NCBI GenBank assembly: GCA_030220185.1
Contig: JASPKZ010001600.1
Span: 124,001-188,000, forward strand
Source of the DNA: Diploptera punctata
Taxonomy: Eukaryota > Arthropoda > Insecta > Blattodea > Blaberidae
Direction: 5' to 3'
DNA: 64,000 nt
Shown here in pieces: positions 34,091 to 45,852 of the stretch. The notes beneath the pieces are model-generated. The model saw only the letters and a program-made list of their open reading frames with translations. It was not told the origin of the DNA and made no database searches. Each line of letters opens with the position of its first letter. Within the stretch, counting starts at the first letter, position 1. The position numbers and the translations under genes are program-made.

Positions 34091-34544
34091 CTGTAAGAAA
34101 AGAAAAAGTGCATAATAATCTATGATATCCAATATGCAGCTTTAGATATAGTGAAGTTGGACTATCCCTGTACACAGATTTTTTTTTTGCATATATAGTT
34201 TGCATTGACAACAGTGCACAAATTATATTAATATTCAATACAAAGGAACCAGCAGCCTCAACATAAAATAGAAACAGCAAACCATTGCTTCCTTAAAAAG
34301 CTAACAAAAATAACTCACTCTAATCATAGTGGAATTACTCCATTATCAGGAAGTCCTGCATATTTAAAAAGTTAAAGTAAATATTTTTGTTAGCTTTTAC
34401 ATTTAACTGCTATAACCACAATTCAATTTTCACATTGGTCATATTGAAATAACAGGCAAAATAAAAATATGTCTAGAAATCAGTGGCAATCGGCAATAAT
34501 TCAACAGGTAGTCACAACATATTCAGTACCGTAAACCAGTTAAG

Positions 34545-35045
34545 GCGTTTAAAGAGACTATCGTGTATGCGGCCATCGGTCAGTTAACTCATTTTACAGC
34601 GGGCGCAAACAACCGCGTTTATATTCGGAACCTAAATTTTTGTGTTGGCTTAGTATGTCTTGGAGATCATAGATGGATGTAAGTGTGCATTTTCTATTCC
34701 CGTTTGACACGTTTAACCTTGGTGAATTCCCTTTTATTTTTCAAACAAACAACACATGGAATTTGTTCACCCAAACTTGCCTCCAGGCTCCAATGCAGTC
34801 ATTTATCTTTCTCGTTATCACGTTGTTTGTGCGTGAGTGAAACCATGGCAAAAGAAAAATATCCCACTGAAGAAGAATTAGTGAATATTTTGTATAATGA
34901 TGATTCAGGTGATGAACTGATTCCTGAATTAGAAGATTCACAAAGTGAAAGTGAAGATGAACTTCCACTTCCTGATATTGATACGCTGATACCATGTGAT
35001 GTCAATCACCCAAGTTATTTCACCATCAAATCCAACTAGGATATC
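34545..35045 (+). mobile_element. piggyBac-type transposase N-terminal remnant
   Basis: From MAKEKYPTEEELVNILYNDD an acidic 64-codon tail (SGDELIPELEDSQSESEDEL, PLPDIDTLIPCD) runs to a stop at 35038. Acidic, Asp/Ser-rich N-termini of this kind occur in piggyBac-like transposases. A TTAA followed by GGCGTTTAAAG at about 34544 could be the end of the element. The catalytic part is absent, so the assignment is tentative. Confidence 0.4.
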
Positions 35046-35260
35046 TCCTTTAGGTATGTACAAAATTTGAATTTTCTATGACTAATAGTTTTGTGAATAA
35101 TGGTCCATTTTCTGAATTGCCACGAAAAGGGTAGCTGGGGTATTTAAATGGCTGGCCTGTGGGTTTAAATGCCCTGCTCAGTGCCTGGTACTGAATGTGT
35201 AATAATAATATGGCAATGATGAAAACCATAATAAGTGCTTTACATTTTGTGTGTCCACAA

Positions 35261-35560
35261 CTGTGGTCTCGAGGTAGCATGCTGCTTTGTCACACAGCGG
35301 GCCCAGGTTTGATTCCCGGTCAGGACTGGCTACTGGGTGAGGTTTTTCTCGGGGTTTTTCCTCACCTGTAAGACAAATGTCAGGAAGCTTAGGCTCAACA
35401 GTCCCTGAAAATCATCTGGCCATCATCATCATCCTTCACCAGTGTGGAAAGCAACAGGAAGCTACCACAACTATAATTCCATAGTAAAGCTGCAAAGTAT
35501 AGCATGAAAATGCTATGATTGCAGTGAAAGACCTGTCCTAGGGCAGAATTACTGTGGATG
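35261..35560 (+). mobile_element. tRNA-derived SINE, family 2
   Basis: A head with A-box-like CTGTGGTCTCGAGGTAGC and B-box-like GGTTTGATTCCCGG, then GGTGAGGTTTTTCTCGGGG and a body ending near ATGCTATGATTGCAGTG. It faces a reverse copy at 35605-35935 across about 45 bases, making a head-outward inverted pair. Confidence 0.8.
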
Positions 35561-35604
35561 GATATTTTATGCAAATTCTACCAGTTGATTTACAATTGTA
35601 ATTG

Positions 35605-35935
35605 TACTTACATATCCATCCATAGTAATTCTGCCCGAAGGCAGGTCCTTCACTGCAATCATAGCATTTTCATGCTATGCTTGCAGCTTTACTACAGAAT
35701 TGTAGGTGTGGTAGAGCTTCCCATTGTTTTCCACACCGGTGAAGGATGATGATGATGGCCATATGATTTCGGGGACCATTTGGGCCTTAAAAGTTTTCCT
35801 GACATTTGTCTTACAGGTGAGGAAAAACCTCGATAAAAACCTCACCCAGAAAAACTGCCCTGACTGGGGATCGAACCCAGACCCGCTGCGTGACAAGGCA
35901 GCATGCTACCTTGAGACCACAGCGGTGGACGTACT
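35605..35935 (-). mobile_element. tRNA-derived SINE, family 2, reverse
   Basis: A reverse-strand copy of 35261-35560 with the GGGATCGAACCCAG block (B box reversed) and CTTGAGACCACAGCGGTGGA (head reversed) at the right end. Further copies are at 56182-56500, 56517-56695 and 59049-59235. Confidence 0.8.
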
Positions 35936-36359
35936 TATATATAGGTGATTAGATAGTGGCTCCCTTATTAATTGAATAGGGTACATATTTTTTAGATGCT
36001 GAAAGACTTAAAAAGCATTTATCTTTTATGCATACAAAACATTTGCTAAAATGTTAAAAATATTTTGTTTCAGATTCACACAACCAAACACATTGAAATA
36101 TTGTTCTACTCATTACAAATATTTGCCATAACACAGCTCAATGAAATAAGTCTGGCAAGTCTGTCTCATTGCTGAGACAGTTCAAATTTGTCACAAAGTC
36201 TGATGTAATTCCAGCACCTCCCACTAGCCCAACCAAATTGTATATGCATGCCTTATAAGAAACTGGGTTGTGATTATCACATGAGTAAGTGCTCTCTCAG
36301 AAGTGAAAAGTCAATGAAGTAGCTACATCTTTAAAATGTTGTCATATAAGTTTTATCGT

Positions 36360-36712
36360 TTTGCACTGTAGCCATGTGGTTAAGGCAAGAATCCTTGATA
36401 AAGAGCTACGGGACTTGCATTGGTTTGAGTCCCCATGGGGAAAGAAATTTTCTCATGGAATTTCGGCCAGTATGGGACCGGTACCCATCCAGCATCATGA
36501 GGCATTTGGGTAGCTACAATAAATAGCGACTCCAAGTTGAGAAGACCAGCTATAACAGCTGGGGGACTCGACATGCTGACCACATGTCACTCCTATAATG
36601 GCTAGATGATTGTCTACCTCTGATTAACACATGTGGATGTGAGGCCAGCAACCGGCTGGTAGGCCAAGGGCCTTCTATGCCTGTCGCGCTTGGAGTTTTT
36701 TTTAAATAAGAA
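36360..36712 (+). mobile_element. tRNA-derived SINE, family 1
   Basis: A diverged copy of the 5044-5382 SINE. It has GTAGCCATGTGGTTAAGGCA (head), GGTTTGAGTCCCC (B-box-like), AGTATGGGACCGGTACCC and AGGCCAAGGGCCTTCTATGC, ending in a T run. The 3' part is longer than in the 5044 copy. The same tail reappears at 61078-61120. Confidence 0.8.
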
Positions 36713-36970
36713 ATAACTATTCTCTTTTTATTTTCTTACATCCCAGGGAGATATATGTCACCATGTCACTGACCCTATAGTCATCCCTGGCAGAAAGTGT
36801 ATATCTACAAGGACCATCCGCTCTCTTCCTTTATTGGTAGCAACAATAATGCCTATTGTCTACAGCACCATTCCATTTCTCTCCCCATGCTGCCATAAAG
36901 TTTACAACACAGCATTCTATTCATCTGCTATCAAGGATCCAGGCTCTTGTTTTAAAGAGAATCCTATTAA

Positions 36971-37964
36971 CCTTTTGACTGCTGAGTTTCCCTTTTGCCA
37001 GCTGGGCTGTGGGTGCCAGGTTTTTTAAATGTAAAGTAACCAGGCCATACTACATAATATAAACCTATATAAAGTATAATTTACTGTCTACATGCCATGC
37101 TAAATTGAATTGAAACTCACTATCATACATTTATTTGAAGGTTATACGGTGTTGCTACCACTTGTAAAGATCCCAGGTTCGAATTAAGCACGGTGTCTTC
37201 ATTGAAATTTGTTATCACTATCATTAAAACATTTATACTATTGAATAATTTTGATGGCATTATCACTAAACACTTATCATATTAAATATTTTTGAACATT
37301 TTTTTAGGGTCCTGGGTTCGAATCAATTCCAATCAAACAGCTGTTCTATGCCACATGTTTTGTCTGGTGCACCACGCCCACCACTGTCACTCACACCCTG
37401 TTCATTTAGGTCTACATCACTTGGTTTACTATTTAACAGGCTTAGCATTGTAATAATATTCTCTTAGAAACAGGACTACTATCACATTCGTAAAACGAAT
37501 AATCATTTGATGAACTGTTACTATTACTTTCATCTTCTGATAAAACTGGCACAATAAACTCGCATATTGTATTTTCATCATCTTCAAGACATGAATCACT
37601 GTGTTCCACCACATGACCTACCCCTTGGTCAGGTATCTTTTCAAATAAAAATAAAATAAATAAAGAGAAAATCCTGAAATTGCAACATTCCATAGCCAAA
37701 AAAGACCTTGAAACATGAATATACACCCTCTTTTAGAAAACGCTTTTACCACCAGCCTGTACCGTTATTCTGTAAGGGATGTGCAAAGTATTGCTAAGAA
37801 AGGATGTACAAACACAGAACGAAAAATAATTTTAGTAAATTGAAGTCAAAACTTCGGGGAAAAAATATTTAAATAATAAGATTGAGAACCGCAGCTTGCC
37901 GGGCATGGCATACCGCTGTATACACACTTTCACCAGCTCATGCCGGGCATGGGCATACAAAAGG
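36971..37964 (-). mobile_element. piggyBac-type element, non-autonomous
   Basis: TTAA duplications at 36967-36970 and 37965-37968 bracket ends that both start CCTTTTG inward, as expected of piggyBac transposition. An internal minus-strand segment (37640-37442) encodes GVGHVVEHSDSCLEDDENTI, then VLSEDESNSNSSSNDYSFYE, an acidic N-terminus-like stretch. No catalytic DDD region remains. Short TIR identity keeps confidence moderate. Confidence 0.5.
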
Positions 37965-37968
37965 TTAA

Positions 37969-38340
37969 AGATGCCTGGGAGTTCAAAGTCAGTCCCCATG
38001 AGGCAAAAGTATGTATCTTCAGAACTGTTGCAGGGAAAGTCAATTTTGATTCAATGAAGCTCCTTAGCATCCAATTTAAAATTCAGACTTGTCAAGTAGT
38101 CTCTTTTTTTAGGCTTTAGATGTTTTTACGTGCCATAAATCTATGACACGAGACCCAATATTTTAGTTCCTTTCCAAAGAAACCTATTATCAGGAATTTT
38201 ATGCCTCATTTTATCCATCAACCCTGGCTCATTTATTCTGGAAACAGAATTGAGTATGGTAACCACTAGTACATCATAGGCAGAATAATAAGTAAGTATT
38301 GATAGAAATCTAACTGAAATTATTAAACACATTTATAAAG
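37969..38340. other. No recognised gene
   Basis: Contains short minus-strand open stretches without known motifs. It may be decayed mobile-element sequence between the piggyBac-type element and the LINE. Confidence 0.25.
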
Positions 38341-38344
38341 ATAA

Positions 38345-39290
38345 CTCAGTTTATGTTAAAATTGGAAATCTAATCCTATAAAACCACAAAGAGATTGAAA
38401 CAAGGGTGCAGTCTATCGCCAATTTTATTTAATATTTACGTAGAATTTACATTAATGAAATGGAAACAAAGCTGCAAAGGTATGGGTATCCCAATAGGCA
38501 ACAGATTTTTGCTGACATTACAATTTGCTGATGATCAACTGGTTTTAGCGCAAGACAAATTTGATATGGAATTCATGATAAAAAGGTTGAAAAACACATA
38601 TGAATCATGGGGTCTCACAATAAATTTACAAAAAACAGAATATTTGGCAATAAATAACAATGAAAGAGACAATTTAACATTGGAAGAAGGGATTCAAATA
38701 AAGCAAGTGAAACAAACTAAATATTTGGGAATAATTGTGGATAACATTGAAGGTGTAGGCAAAGCGAACATAAAGCATAGAATTGAACTGAGTAGCAAAA
38801 TAATATCATCATTAAATTCCATATGGTGGGATAAGCATATTTGGAAAGACAAAAAAAATATTGATAAAACATTGGTGGAATCTGTTGCAATGTATGGAAG
38901 TGAGGTATGGACAATCAATAAGAACTACAAGAATAGCTCTAGAAATGGATTATTTATGCAGAAGTGCCAGAAAGTCAAAATTAGAACATGTCACAAACAA
39001 GGAAACTAGAAACATAATGAAAGCAGAAAAAGCATAATTGAAATAATTGAGGAGAAGGAATTAAAGTGGTTAGGACATGTTTTAAGAATGGAAGATGAGA
39101 GATGGCTGAAGCAACTATATCAATGGCAACCAACCAGAAAGAAGAAAAGAGGGAGACCAAAGTTAACATGGAAGGAAAACTTGAAGATAATAATGCAAGC
39201 AAGAGGGCTAAGCATTGAAGATGCCCAAGATTGTAGGCTTTGGAGGTTTGGCATGGGAAGACGACAGCAGCTGTAAAAACCTGATATATA
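38345..39290 (+). mobile_element. LINE RT fragment with intact FADD box
   Basis: 204 open codons (38395-39009) begin at MKQGCSLSPILFNIYVEFTL, continue through LTLQFADDQLVLAQDKFDME (catalytic FADD present), TINLQKTEYLAINN, TKYLGIIVDN and VAMYGSEVWTIN. After a frame change the tail reads KWLGHVLRMEDERWLKQLYQ and KKRGRPKLTWKENLKIIM. Same clade as 7130-8715. Upstream motifs are missing, so it is 5'-truncated. Confidence 0.85.
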
Positions 39291-40610
39291 GAACGATACG
39301 TAAGAATTTTTGGGCCACATATCTGATGCAATGGAATTTCTATTTATGAGGTAGCCTTAAAAATTAGGTTTATATAAAAATAAACTTAAATTATAAGATT
39401 TGTATTAAACTCTAGGGGTCGCATGCATATACATTAGTCTCTACTCAAATTACTTCCAATCACTGGTGAGCTGACTATCTGTGAGCAAGTGCAAAGATCG
39501 AATTAGCTACCCACGAACTGATCATGCATAAAAGTCGTAGTTTTCATAACATTGGCAAGAAATTACCCAGAATTCTCAGTGATAAAACCACTTCTGTTAT
39601 TTTTGTCTGCTTAGAGGAATGCATTTAGCTTGCGTCCCGCAAATAATACTGTATACGACGACGTCTGCATTGCGCAATATTACGCCGATTCTCCTGTTCT
39701 TCCAGTTGAATTCTTTGGTAGACTCTATCAAATTACTCTTCTCCGCATATACCAAAAACATGATCGAAGTCTTCAAGGTACAACATCTTGGATAAAGCAG
39801 CAAGGTACGCGGCAATGTTTAAAACTACATTGGTTACCATCGGGTTGCTCACGATTCGTTTCTCTGCTAAGTCACCTCACCAGGTAGCTTAGGAATTTCA
39901 ACAATTATTATCGCATGAACAGATTTTTGAGTATGCAAAAACGTATTTGGATGCAACTTTCTCAGCAGAGTACAGGCAGAGAACGACTTTTTACGGTCTA
40001 ATGCATTCATAGATTCAAGCCTAGGAGTGCTGAAGATCTTGTAAGTTGATTTTAATTGTATAAGAATATGCCAACAGTATGTTGCAACATTTTCAGTAAT
40101 GAATGTGAGCTTGATAACTACATATTCTGGAAATGTTCATTGTAAACATTTACAATGTACATGCTTGAGCCTCTCCACTGAGTTGGAAACTGGTTCTCAT
40201 GATCTTTTAAGCATCCTTAACTGGTATATTTTTTTAGCTATTGTAGAACAACCAGTGGCATTTCTTGTCTATATTATCAATTACCGTATACAGTCACTTA
40301 CAATAATTTTATATAACTTGACAAATCACATCTATCAACAACATTTTAAATAAAATGCATGAAACAAATTAAGTGTATTTCGAACAAATTTAGTACTGGT
40401 ACTAAATAACTTATTTAAACAAATAATGTGTGCATGTTCCTAACCATTTAATTGTTGAGTTATTCAGTTATGTAATATAAAGAAAGTTTCTTAAATTAGG
40501 GGTAACCGTAAAAATGTACCATATAATTTGACTTTATATTGTTTCTTTGTGTTTTGAAAAATAATAATAATTTTATTTTTACTCATTCTCACTCCCCTTT
40601 TGAAAAATAT
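39291..40610. other. No clear gene; possible transposase traces
   Basis: Near 39320-39380 and 40010-40110, short stretches resemble the mariner C-terminal relic at 26890-27118 (ATTTCTATTTATGA, AATGAATGTGAGCTTGATAA), too weak to annotate as elements. The rest is A+T-rich. Confidence 0.3.
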
Positions 40611-40639
40611 GTAGTGTGTTGAGGACGGATATAAAGGAC

Positions 40640-41048
40640 ATCGAATGAACACAATTGAAAACACTCTCACAATAATCCACCGAGAAAACAATCCAGCTAG
40701 GATAAATATATTTGAAGACCTTGAAATTATAAAGGAAACAAACAACACCTCACCTCTCAATGAGAAGGCACCCCAGTCAAAACCATTATACAAGATCGTC
40801 AAAAACAAGTCAGTTGCTGCTACAAACAGTTGGAGTATACATCACCGTACACAAACAACAACAAGTAACGGAAACTCAACCTGCAGAAGATGGAAGGTAA
40901 CTTCCGAAAGCGCTCCAGTTAATTTTATATACAATATATTAACAAAGTTGAGGACGACGGCACCTACCAACAGGTACAATTTAATTTTTAACTTTCATCA
41001 TATGACTTCACCTCAACGGAATTTGATATGAATTTTACTAGTATTGAT
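40640..41048 (+). mobile_element. PLE-like C-terminal ORF, second family
   Basis: 128 open codons: MNTIENTLTIIHRENNPARI, NIFEDLEIIKETNNTS, NEKAPQSKPLYKIV. The spacing resembles the region after the GIY-YIG domain in other PLE/GIY-YIG polyproteins, though this is from general family knowledge. Downstream, AGAAGATGGAAGGTAACTTC and CGAAAG form a degenerate hammerhead, and GTTGAGGACGACGG matches the ends of the foldback at 32645-32870. Confidence 0.45.
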
Positions 41049-41250
41049 AAAGGACAATGTGCTGATAGGATTGTGTGCCTAATTTGTGTGTATTAGAGAG
41101 TCTAACGATGTGGTGTGATAAATAAATTAGATAATGTTATGTGTAATACTTTATAAAGAAGGGATAAGAAATGGACAATTCTACGATCTTGTAGACAAAG
41201 TCATGACAATTGTTCCCAAGATGGTGTAACATGATCAAATCTAGTTAATG
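41041..41250 (-). mobile_element. LINE fragment related to 25740-26700
   Basis: The plus-strand text AAAGGACAATGTGCTGATAG to CAATTGTTCCCAAGATGGTG parallels the minus-coded RT region at 26305-26500, with many substitutions. A non-coding relic. Confidence 0.55.
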
Positions 41251-42579
41251 TTACAAATGTATCTGGGTGGATTTTACGATTATAGGGAGTAATCTGTTGT
41301 CTAGAGCCATTCATAGTGATCTATTTTTTTGTAATAATATGAGGAAAACCGCACAAGTGTGCGACGATACTTTATTTTTTGTATTAGCAAATTTTCGATT
41401 GGTTGGCTATTCTGTTTCCTCTATGTAAATAGCCATCAGAGGCATAGATAGCCAGGTAGGTTGCAGCCATGTTGCTATGATTATGATCATTTTTAGGTTA
41501 TGTTTATATAAACTTCTCATTCAATTTCAACACATTTTGAAGATTTTTTAGAAAAATAACTTATTTACATATTCTTGATGTAATCAGTAACATTTTATAA
41601 TGAAATTTGTGTTTTTATTTTTTTAATGACGGGATTACTCATCATTGCTATGTCCCCTTATTTTTCTTAGCTTTTTAAGTTTAAGACTTCAATCTAATTA
41701 GAGTGACTATTTAACTCATGCCCCAAATGGGACTCAATGGCCAATCACGTTTCAATGATTTCTGTTTTACAACCAATCAGAGTCGTGTTTCACGAAATAT
41801 TTATCAGTGTTATAATTACCATATTAAAGAAAGCTCCTCCTTTTTAATATTCTGAACAGGTCTGATCATTATTTTGCAGTGACTGAGCCTGTGAGAAATA
41901 TGGCTACCAGATTGTATATATAGTGCATGAATGTCAACACATGCCGCATGAGGGAGTTAATATAAAAACATTTGTAGTAATTCATTATACCACAAAAAAT
42001 GAAACCACTGTTTGCATTTTCTTAAATGTATTTTTTCCCAGGTAACAATCCAGAAAAATATATTTGTCATATTTACATCATACGACATCAGAAATGAATT
42101 AATATACAGTTTGATGTGTTTCATTTTTTCTCCACTAGAGAACATTCTTACAATATTGCGTTCCTTTGGCAATAAATAGTATGATCTGGTTGCAGTGATA
42201 AACAAAAGAAGCAGATGAAGTGTACCTATCGCTTCTCATTTGTTTTCAAACATCGCCGTTTACATTAAATATATAAATATTTTAAAATAACTATAGTTAA
42301 ATAATGATTTGTGAGTAAACAGCTTAATTTTATTCGTTAAATAGTCCTAACAAATGCCACTCTTGATTTCCAAATTCTCTAGATAAATTGGAAATCACTC
42401 GTGGCATTACCTATGAATATTTGTATTTTGGTTAGCTTTTTAAGTTCAAGACTTCTTGATATTGAGACTATTATGTTGCATAGATGTTTGGGGTATTTCT
42501 CATATGGTTGGCAAAGTGAGTTTGAATATCCTGTATATGTCGTCTGCATCCTGTAATTCCATACTGTAACCGCTAGGCA
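41251..42579. other. No recognised gene
   Basis: A+T-rich intronic sequence. A few short frames (for example 42205-41957, minus) have no recognisable motif. No repeat structure was resolved. Confidence 0.35.
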
Positions 42580-42917
42580 TTGCTAACGCATGTGCATGGT
42601 GTATCGTTGAGACTTAGAAGAATTTTTGCATCGCATAGTAGAAAGTTTTTCTGCACTAACTAAAATTAACTATTTCAAAAGTAGTATATTTTTAAATTAG
42701 TTAGCTTTTAATAAAAACATTAGAATTTACTATTCACTTACTTAACAAATTTTTCTAAGTTCTACATTTCTGCAGAATCGCTGTGCACATACATGAAGGC
42801 TTAATGTAATTTTCACCAGATGGTCCTACATATCTGTTAAATCATAACCAATCTTCGCAATAAATTCCCAAACATATTTATAAAAAATGGATGTACACCA
42901 ACTTCCCCCTTCCTAAC
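42580..42917. repeat. Copy of the foldback repeat family
   Basis: Shares ACGCATGTGCATGGTG, GACTTAGAAGAATTTTTGC, CAATAAATTCCCAAACAT and ACACCAACTTCCCCCTTCCT with the cluster at 47850-50960. Two half-units are in opposite order around 42700. Confidence 0.55.
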
Positions 42918-43427
42918 TTAAAAAAACATGCGTACTGTTACAAGTTGTATAGCGATGTTTGACTTGCGGGCGAGGTGAGAGAGGTGGTCTCACATTGGTC
43001 GGAGTGGATTTACCAGTTGTCCAATCGCAGTCAAAAGGTTATGCAAACATCAAAATGTCTAGGCCCTCAGTCTGAATGTCTCTATCAACATCTCCCTCCC
43101 CTTTCAGGAAAGATCCATGGCCAGAGGCGACTACGGTTCAAAGTATCTCAAACATAAGCCTAGAAAGTTCCTTGTGCCTATAAAAGGAGCAAAGGCGAGA
43201 CACCAGACCAGTATTGGTTTGTTGGCGATAGTGTCTTATGTTGTGTACAAGAAATTGTGGTGCACAGATTCATCAGTGATTGTGAAAATAATTGTGACCG
43301 AGATAAACACTAATAGAGATTGATTGTAAGTGAAAACTGTGATCAAAAAGTTCACTGATAATTTGTGAAAGGAAATAAAGTGTAAATGAGATTATAAACA
43401 TCAGTGTATTCATTTACACCGAAATAA
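42918..43427 (+). mobile_element. Candidate solo LTR or promoter-bearing repeat
   Basis: The stretch starts TGTTACAAGTTG and ends near TTCATTTACA. It has a TATA-like CTATAAAAGG at about 43178 and AATAAAG near 43374, in the order promoter then polyadenylation signal. Higher G+C at 42960-43200 than its flanks. No target duplication, primer-binding site or internal genes were found, so an LTR is only a suggestion. Confidence 0.25.
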
Positions 43428-43532
43428 CGTAAAGGAAAATCCTGTCATCCTTGAGACAGTATTGGGTATGACACAAAAAAGTGGACATCCGAATTTCATG
43501 TAATTTTGGTTTTAAAATGAAGCTTAGGAACA

Positions 43533-45490
43533 TCACAGATAAAAACATGAAAAATATTTTGCAGACATTCCAGCCCAAATCAAGAACAAATTCGCATGAC
43601 GTAATTTCCTCAAGACCCTCATAAAGACAGCATCTGTTTTGCTTCTATTACTGTCTTCTTTTGCTTTTTGAAAGTGATGGACGAGAGCTTCAAAGTCTTG
43701 CCACACTGCAGAAACGGTGTGAAAGCTAGATGCAACCCATCGAGTGCTTAATATTCTGCCAATTTTAAAAAGTTGAAGTTCTAGAGTCACTGCAGAATCC
43801 TGTAGATCCCTAGCATTCTTAGGTGAAGCATGATAAGTTACATAAAGTTTGTCCATGAAACTCGTGAAGCGATTCACTCCTGCCACACTGTTCACCGTGT
43901 CATAGTGATGGTTAGCACAATGCCAGAAAATAATATTAGCGAACTTCTCTTGTATCAGCCTCCTTACATCATTACACACACCAAATAACACAGCTGCACG
44001 TCACATACAATAAATACTCCTTCAAGTAATCTTCAGAGAGTCCTAAATCATTAAGACGACCAATTAAAGAATTAAGAATTCCTTTAGCTGTTACATCTGA
44101 CAATTCTATCAAGTCTAGGAAAAGACTCACAGGAACTGAAAGTTCAGGTAGAACTGCACGAATAATAACAATCAGTGTGGATCTGTTACTCAGAGTTGTA
44201 GAATCATCAATTGGTAATGACACTTTGTTCTTGTACTGCACTATATTGTGTATTAACATTTTTCTCATTTCATTTGCAATGTGGTTCACAATGTTGATGC
44301 ACGCATTTGTGGAATGAAGAATATATCCCATGTCTATGCCATTAAGTTCCTGCAAATTGATTTCATCTTCAAAGTTGTTAAATGATTGGTTCTTCTTTGC
44401 ACCTTTGTAAGCAATTTGAAAAATGTTTTCTGTAATTACCTTATTATGAGACAAATTATTTAAAACTTTGAAATCCATGGAACGTGGAAATGATGTTGGC
44501 AACATCTGGAGTATTTTGGGTTGTTGATAGTGGCAACGTTGGAACAACAAAGGAAGAGAAGGGAAAATAGCAGAAAGTAGCAACTAAGCAATGTAGGAGG
44601 ATCATGTTTTACGTAAATATATAAATATAAAAAAAAGATCGTAGCAACATTGGAAGATGTTTAAAACGTGTTTAAAAGTGTTACAAAATGTTTTAAACGT
44701 GTTTAAAAGTGTTTAGTGCATCAGTGGCATAAGAAATTAAACTGAAATTTTTTTGCGACGGTTAGTATACAACACCCAAAACTTTTTCTAATGTTACATT
44801 AACATTTAATGTATTTTTAACTGTTTATAATTAGTATAGTGTATATCTATATTTGTCAAATATTTATTTGTATTTGTGCTGGTTGAGTGGAAGAGAAGAC
44901 CTTATGGCCTTAACTCTGCCAGAATAAATAAAGTATTATTATTATTATTATTATATAATCAATTGAGTTGGTGTTTACTTGAAGAAAATCCATATTTATT
45001 AATTAAATAAAAATAAAACGTAGTTTTGAAAATCAAATAAAACTACTTTTATTTTTATTTAACTAACATTATTATTAACTATTGTTTCCGGGATTCTCCA
45101 AAATAGCTGATTTTACCATTTGCCCACTCCACTCAAATTTTCATTCCCATTCGTTTGTTGACAGCTAAATTTCCAACATCATGACACAATTTTACAGCCC
45201 AACATTTTATTCTTGACATGCAGCCAATCGTTTCTCTGGAAAAAGTAATTTTTATCTAACAGTGTCAAACATTCGGGCCCATCATAATCAGAATCTTTCT
45301 TGTCTTGACCATGTGGAGATTCGACAATTTCTGCTTCTTCAGAACCTTTGTCGTCCTGACATCATTACACGTGCAGATTCGACCATTTTTTGCTTCTTCA
45401 GAATCTTTTTTGTCTTTACTACATATTCAACAGTTTCTGCTTCTTCAGCCTTCCTTTTTTTACTAATCGGTATAAAGAAACTACTTATTT
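43533..45490 (-). pseudogene. hAT-type transposase (KIAA1586-like) pseudogene
   Basis: Three minus-strand parts in order. N-terminal part (45490-45130): KKDSDYDGPECLTLLDKN, NDWLHVKNKMLGCKIV. Middle (44583-43972, 203 codons): NKVSLPIDDSTTLSNRSTLI with a D-containing catalytic-type block. End (43991-43533): FANIIFWHCANHHYDTVNSV, YHASPKNARDLQDSA and GRILSTRWVASSFHTVSAVW. These motifs resemble vertebrate KIAA1586/ZMYM6-type hAT-derived proteins. A frameshift near 43980 and an insertion at 44590-45040 inactivate it. Confidence 0.6.
44590..45040 (+). mobile_element. Repeat and LINE 3' end inserted in the hAT pseudogene
   Basis: 44600-44720 has GTGTTTAGTGCATCAGTGGC, shared with 47848, 49178 and 50887. 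44817-44958 is the LINE tail seen at 19018-19178 (GCTGGTTGAGTGGAAGAGAA, then (ATT)n). Both interrupt the hAT reading order. Confidence 0.6.
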
Positions 45491-45599
45491 GTTTTAGGCA
45501 TGTCAATTATTTATCTTTTATCCTCTTAAGCTGTGAAATGCTCCGATTTCATTACAGTATGACCCTCGAAAGGGGACCCTGAAACATCGGACTTCATAC

Positions 45600-45852
45600 T
45601 AAAGGCACGTTTCCTTAAAGTGGCTCTAAGGGTGGGGAAAACAACCCCGTTGAGACTTGTATATGAACTTGCAAGAGAGTCATTCTATGCAGAAGATCTG
45701 AGGATGAAACACCTTCTGCCAACTACCGGCCCCTACACAGAACTCGTACACCGAAGCAAATTGAAAAACATGGAGATAGACCATGATTTCTATGCTACGG
45801 AAGCCATGATAGAGAGAACTGGACAAAAGCTAACCAGGACCAGCGACATGTT
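45600..45852 (+). pseudogene. Unidentified coding remnant, 5' part
   Basis: A 78-codon stretch with balanced composition: MALRVGKTTPLRLVYELARE, SFYAEDLRMKHLLPTTGPYT, LVHRSKLKNMEIDHDFYATE and RTGQKLTRTSDML. Codon use is less A+T-rich than the flanks. I do not recognise the family. The frame is cut by the SINE array at 45853. The continuation is at 47258-47425, apparently one frame off. Confidence 0.4.

Noticed and set aside
34741..35005. Minus-strand frames opposite the acidic ORF
   Set aside because: They are shadows of the acidic plus-strand codons, giving Leu/His/Ser-rich strings.
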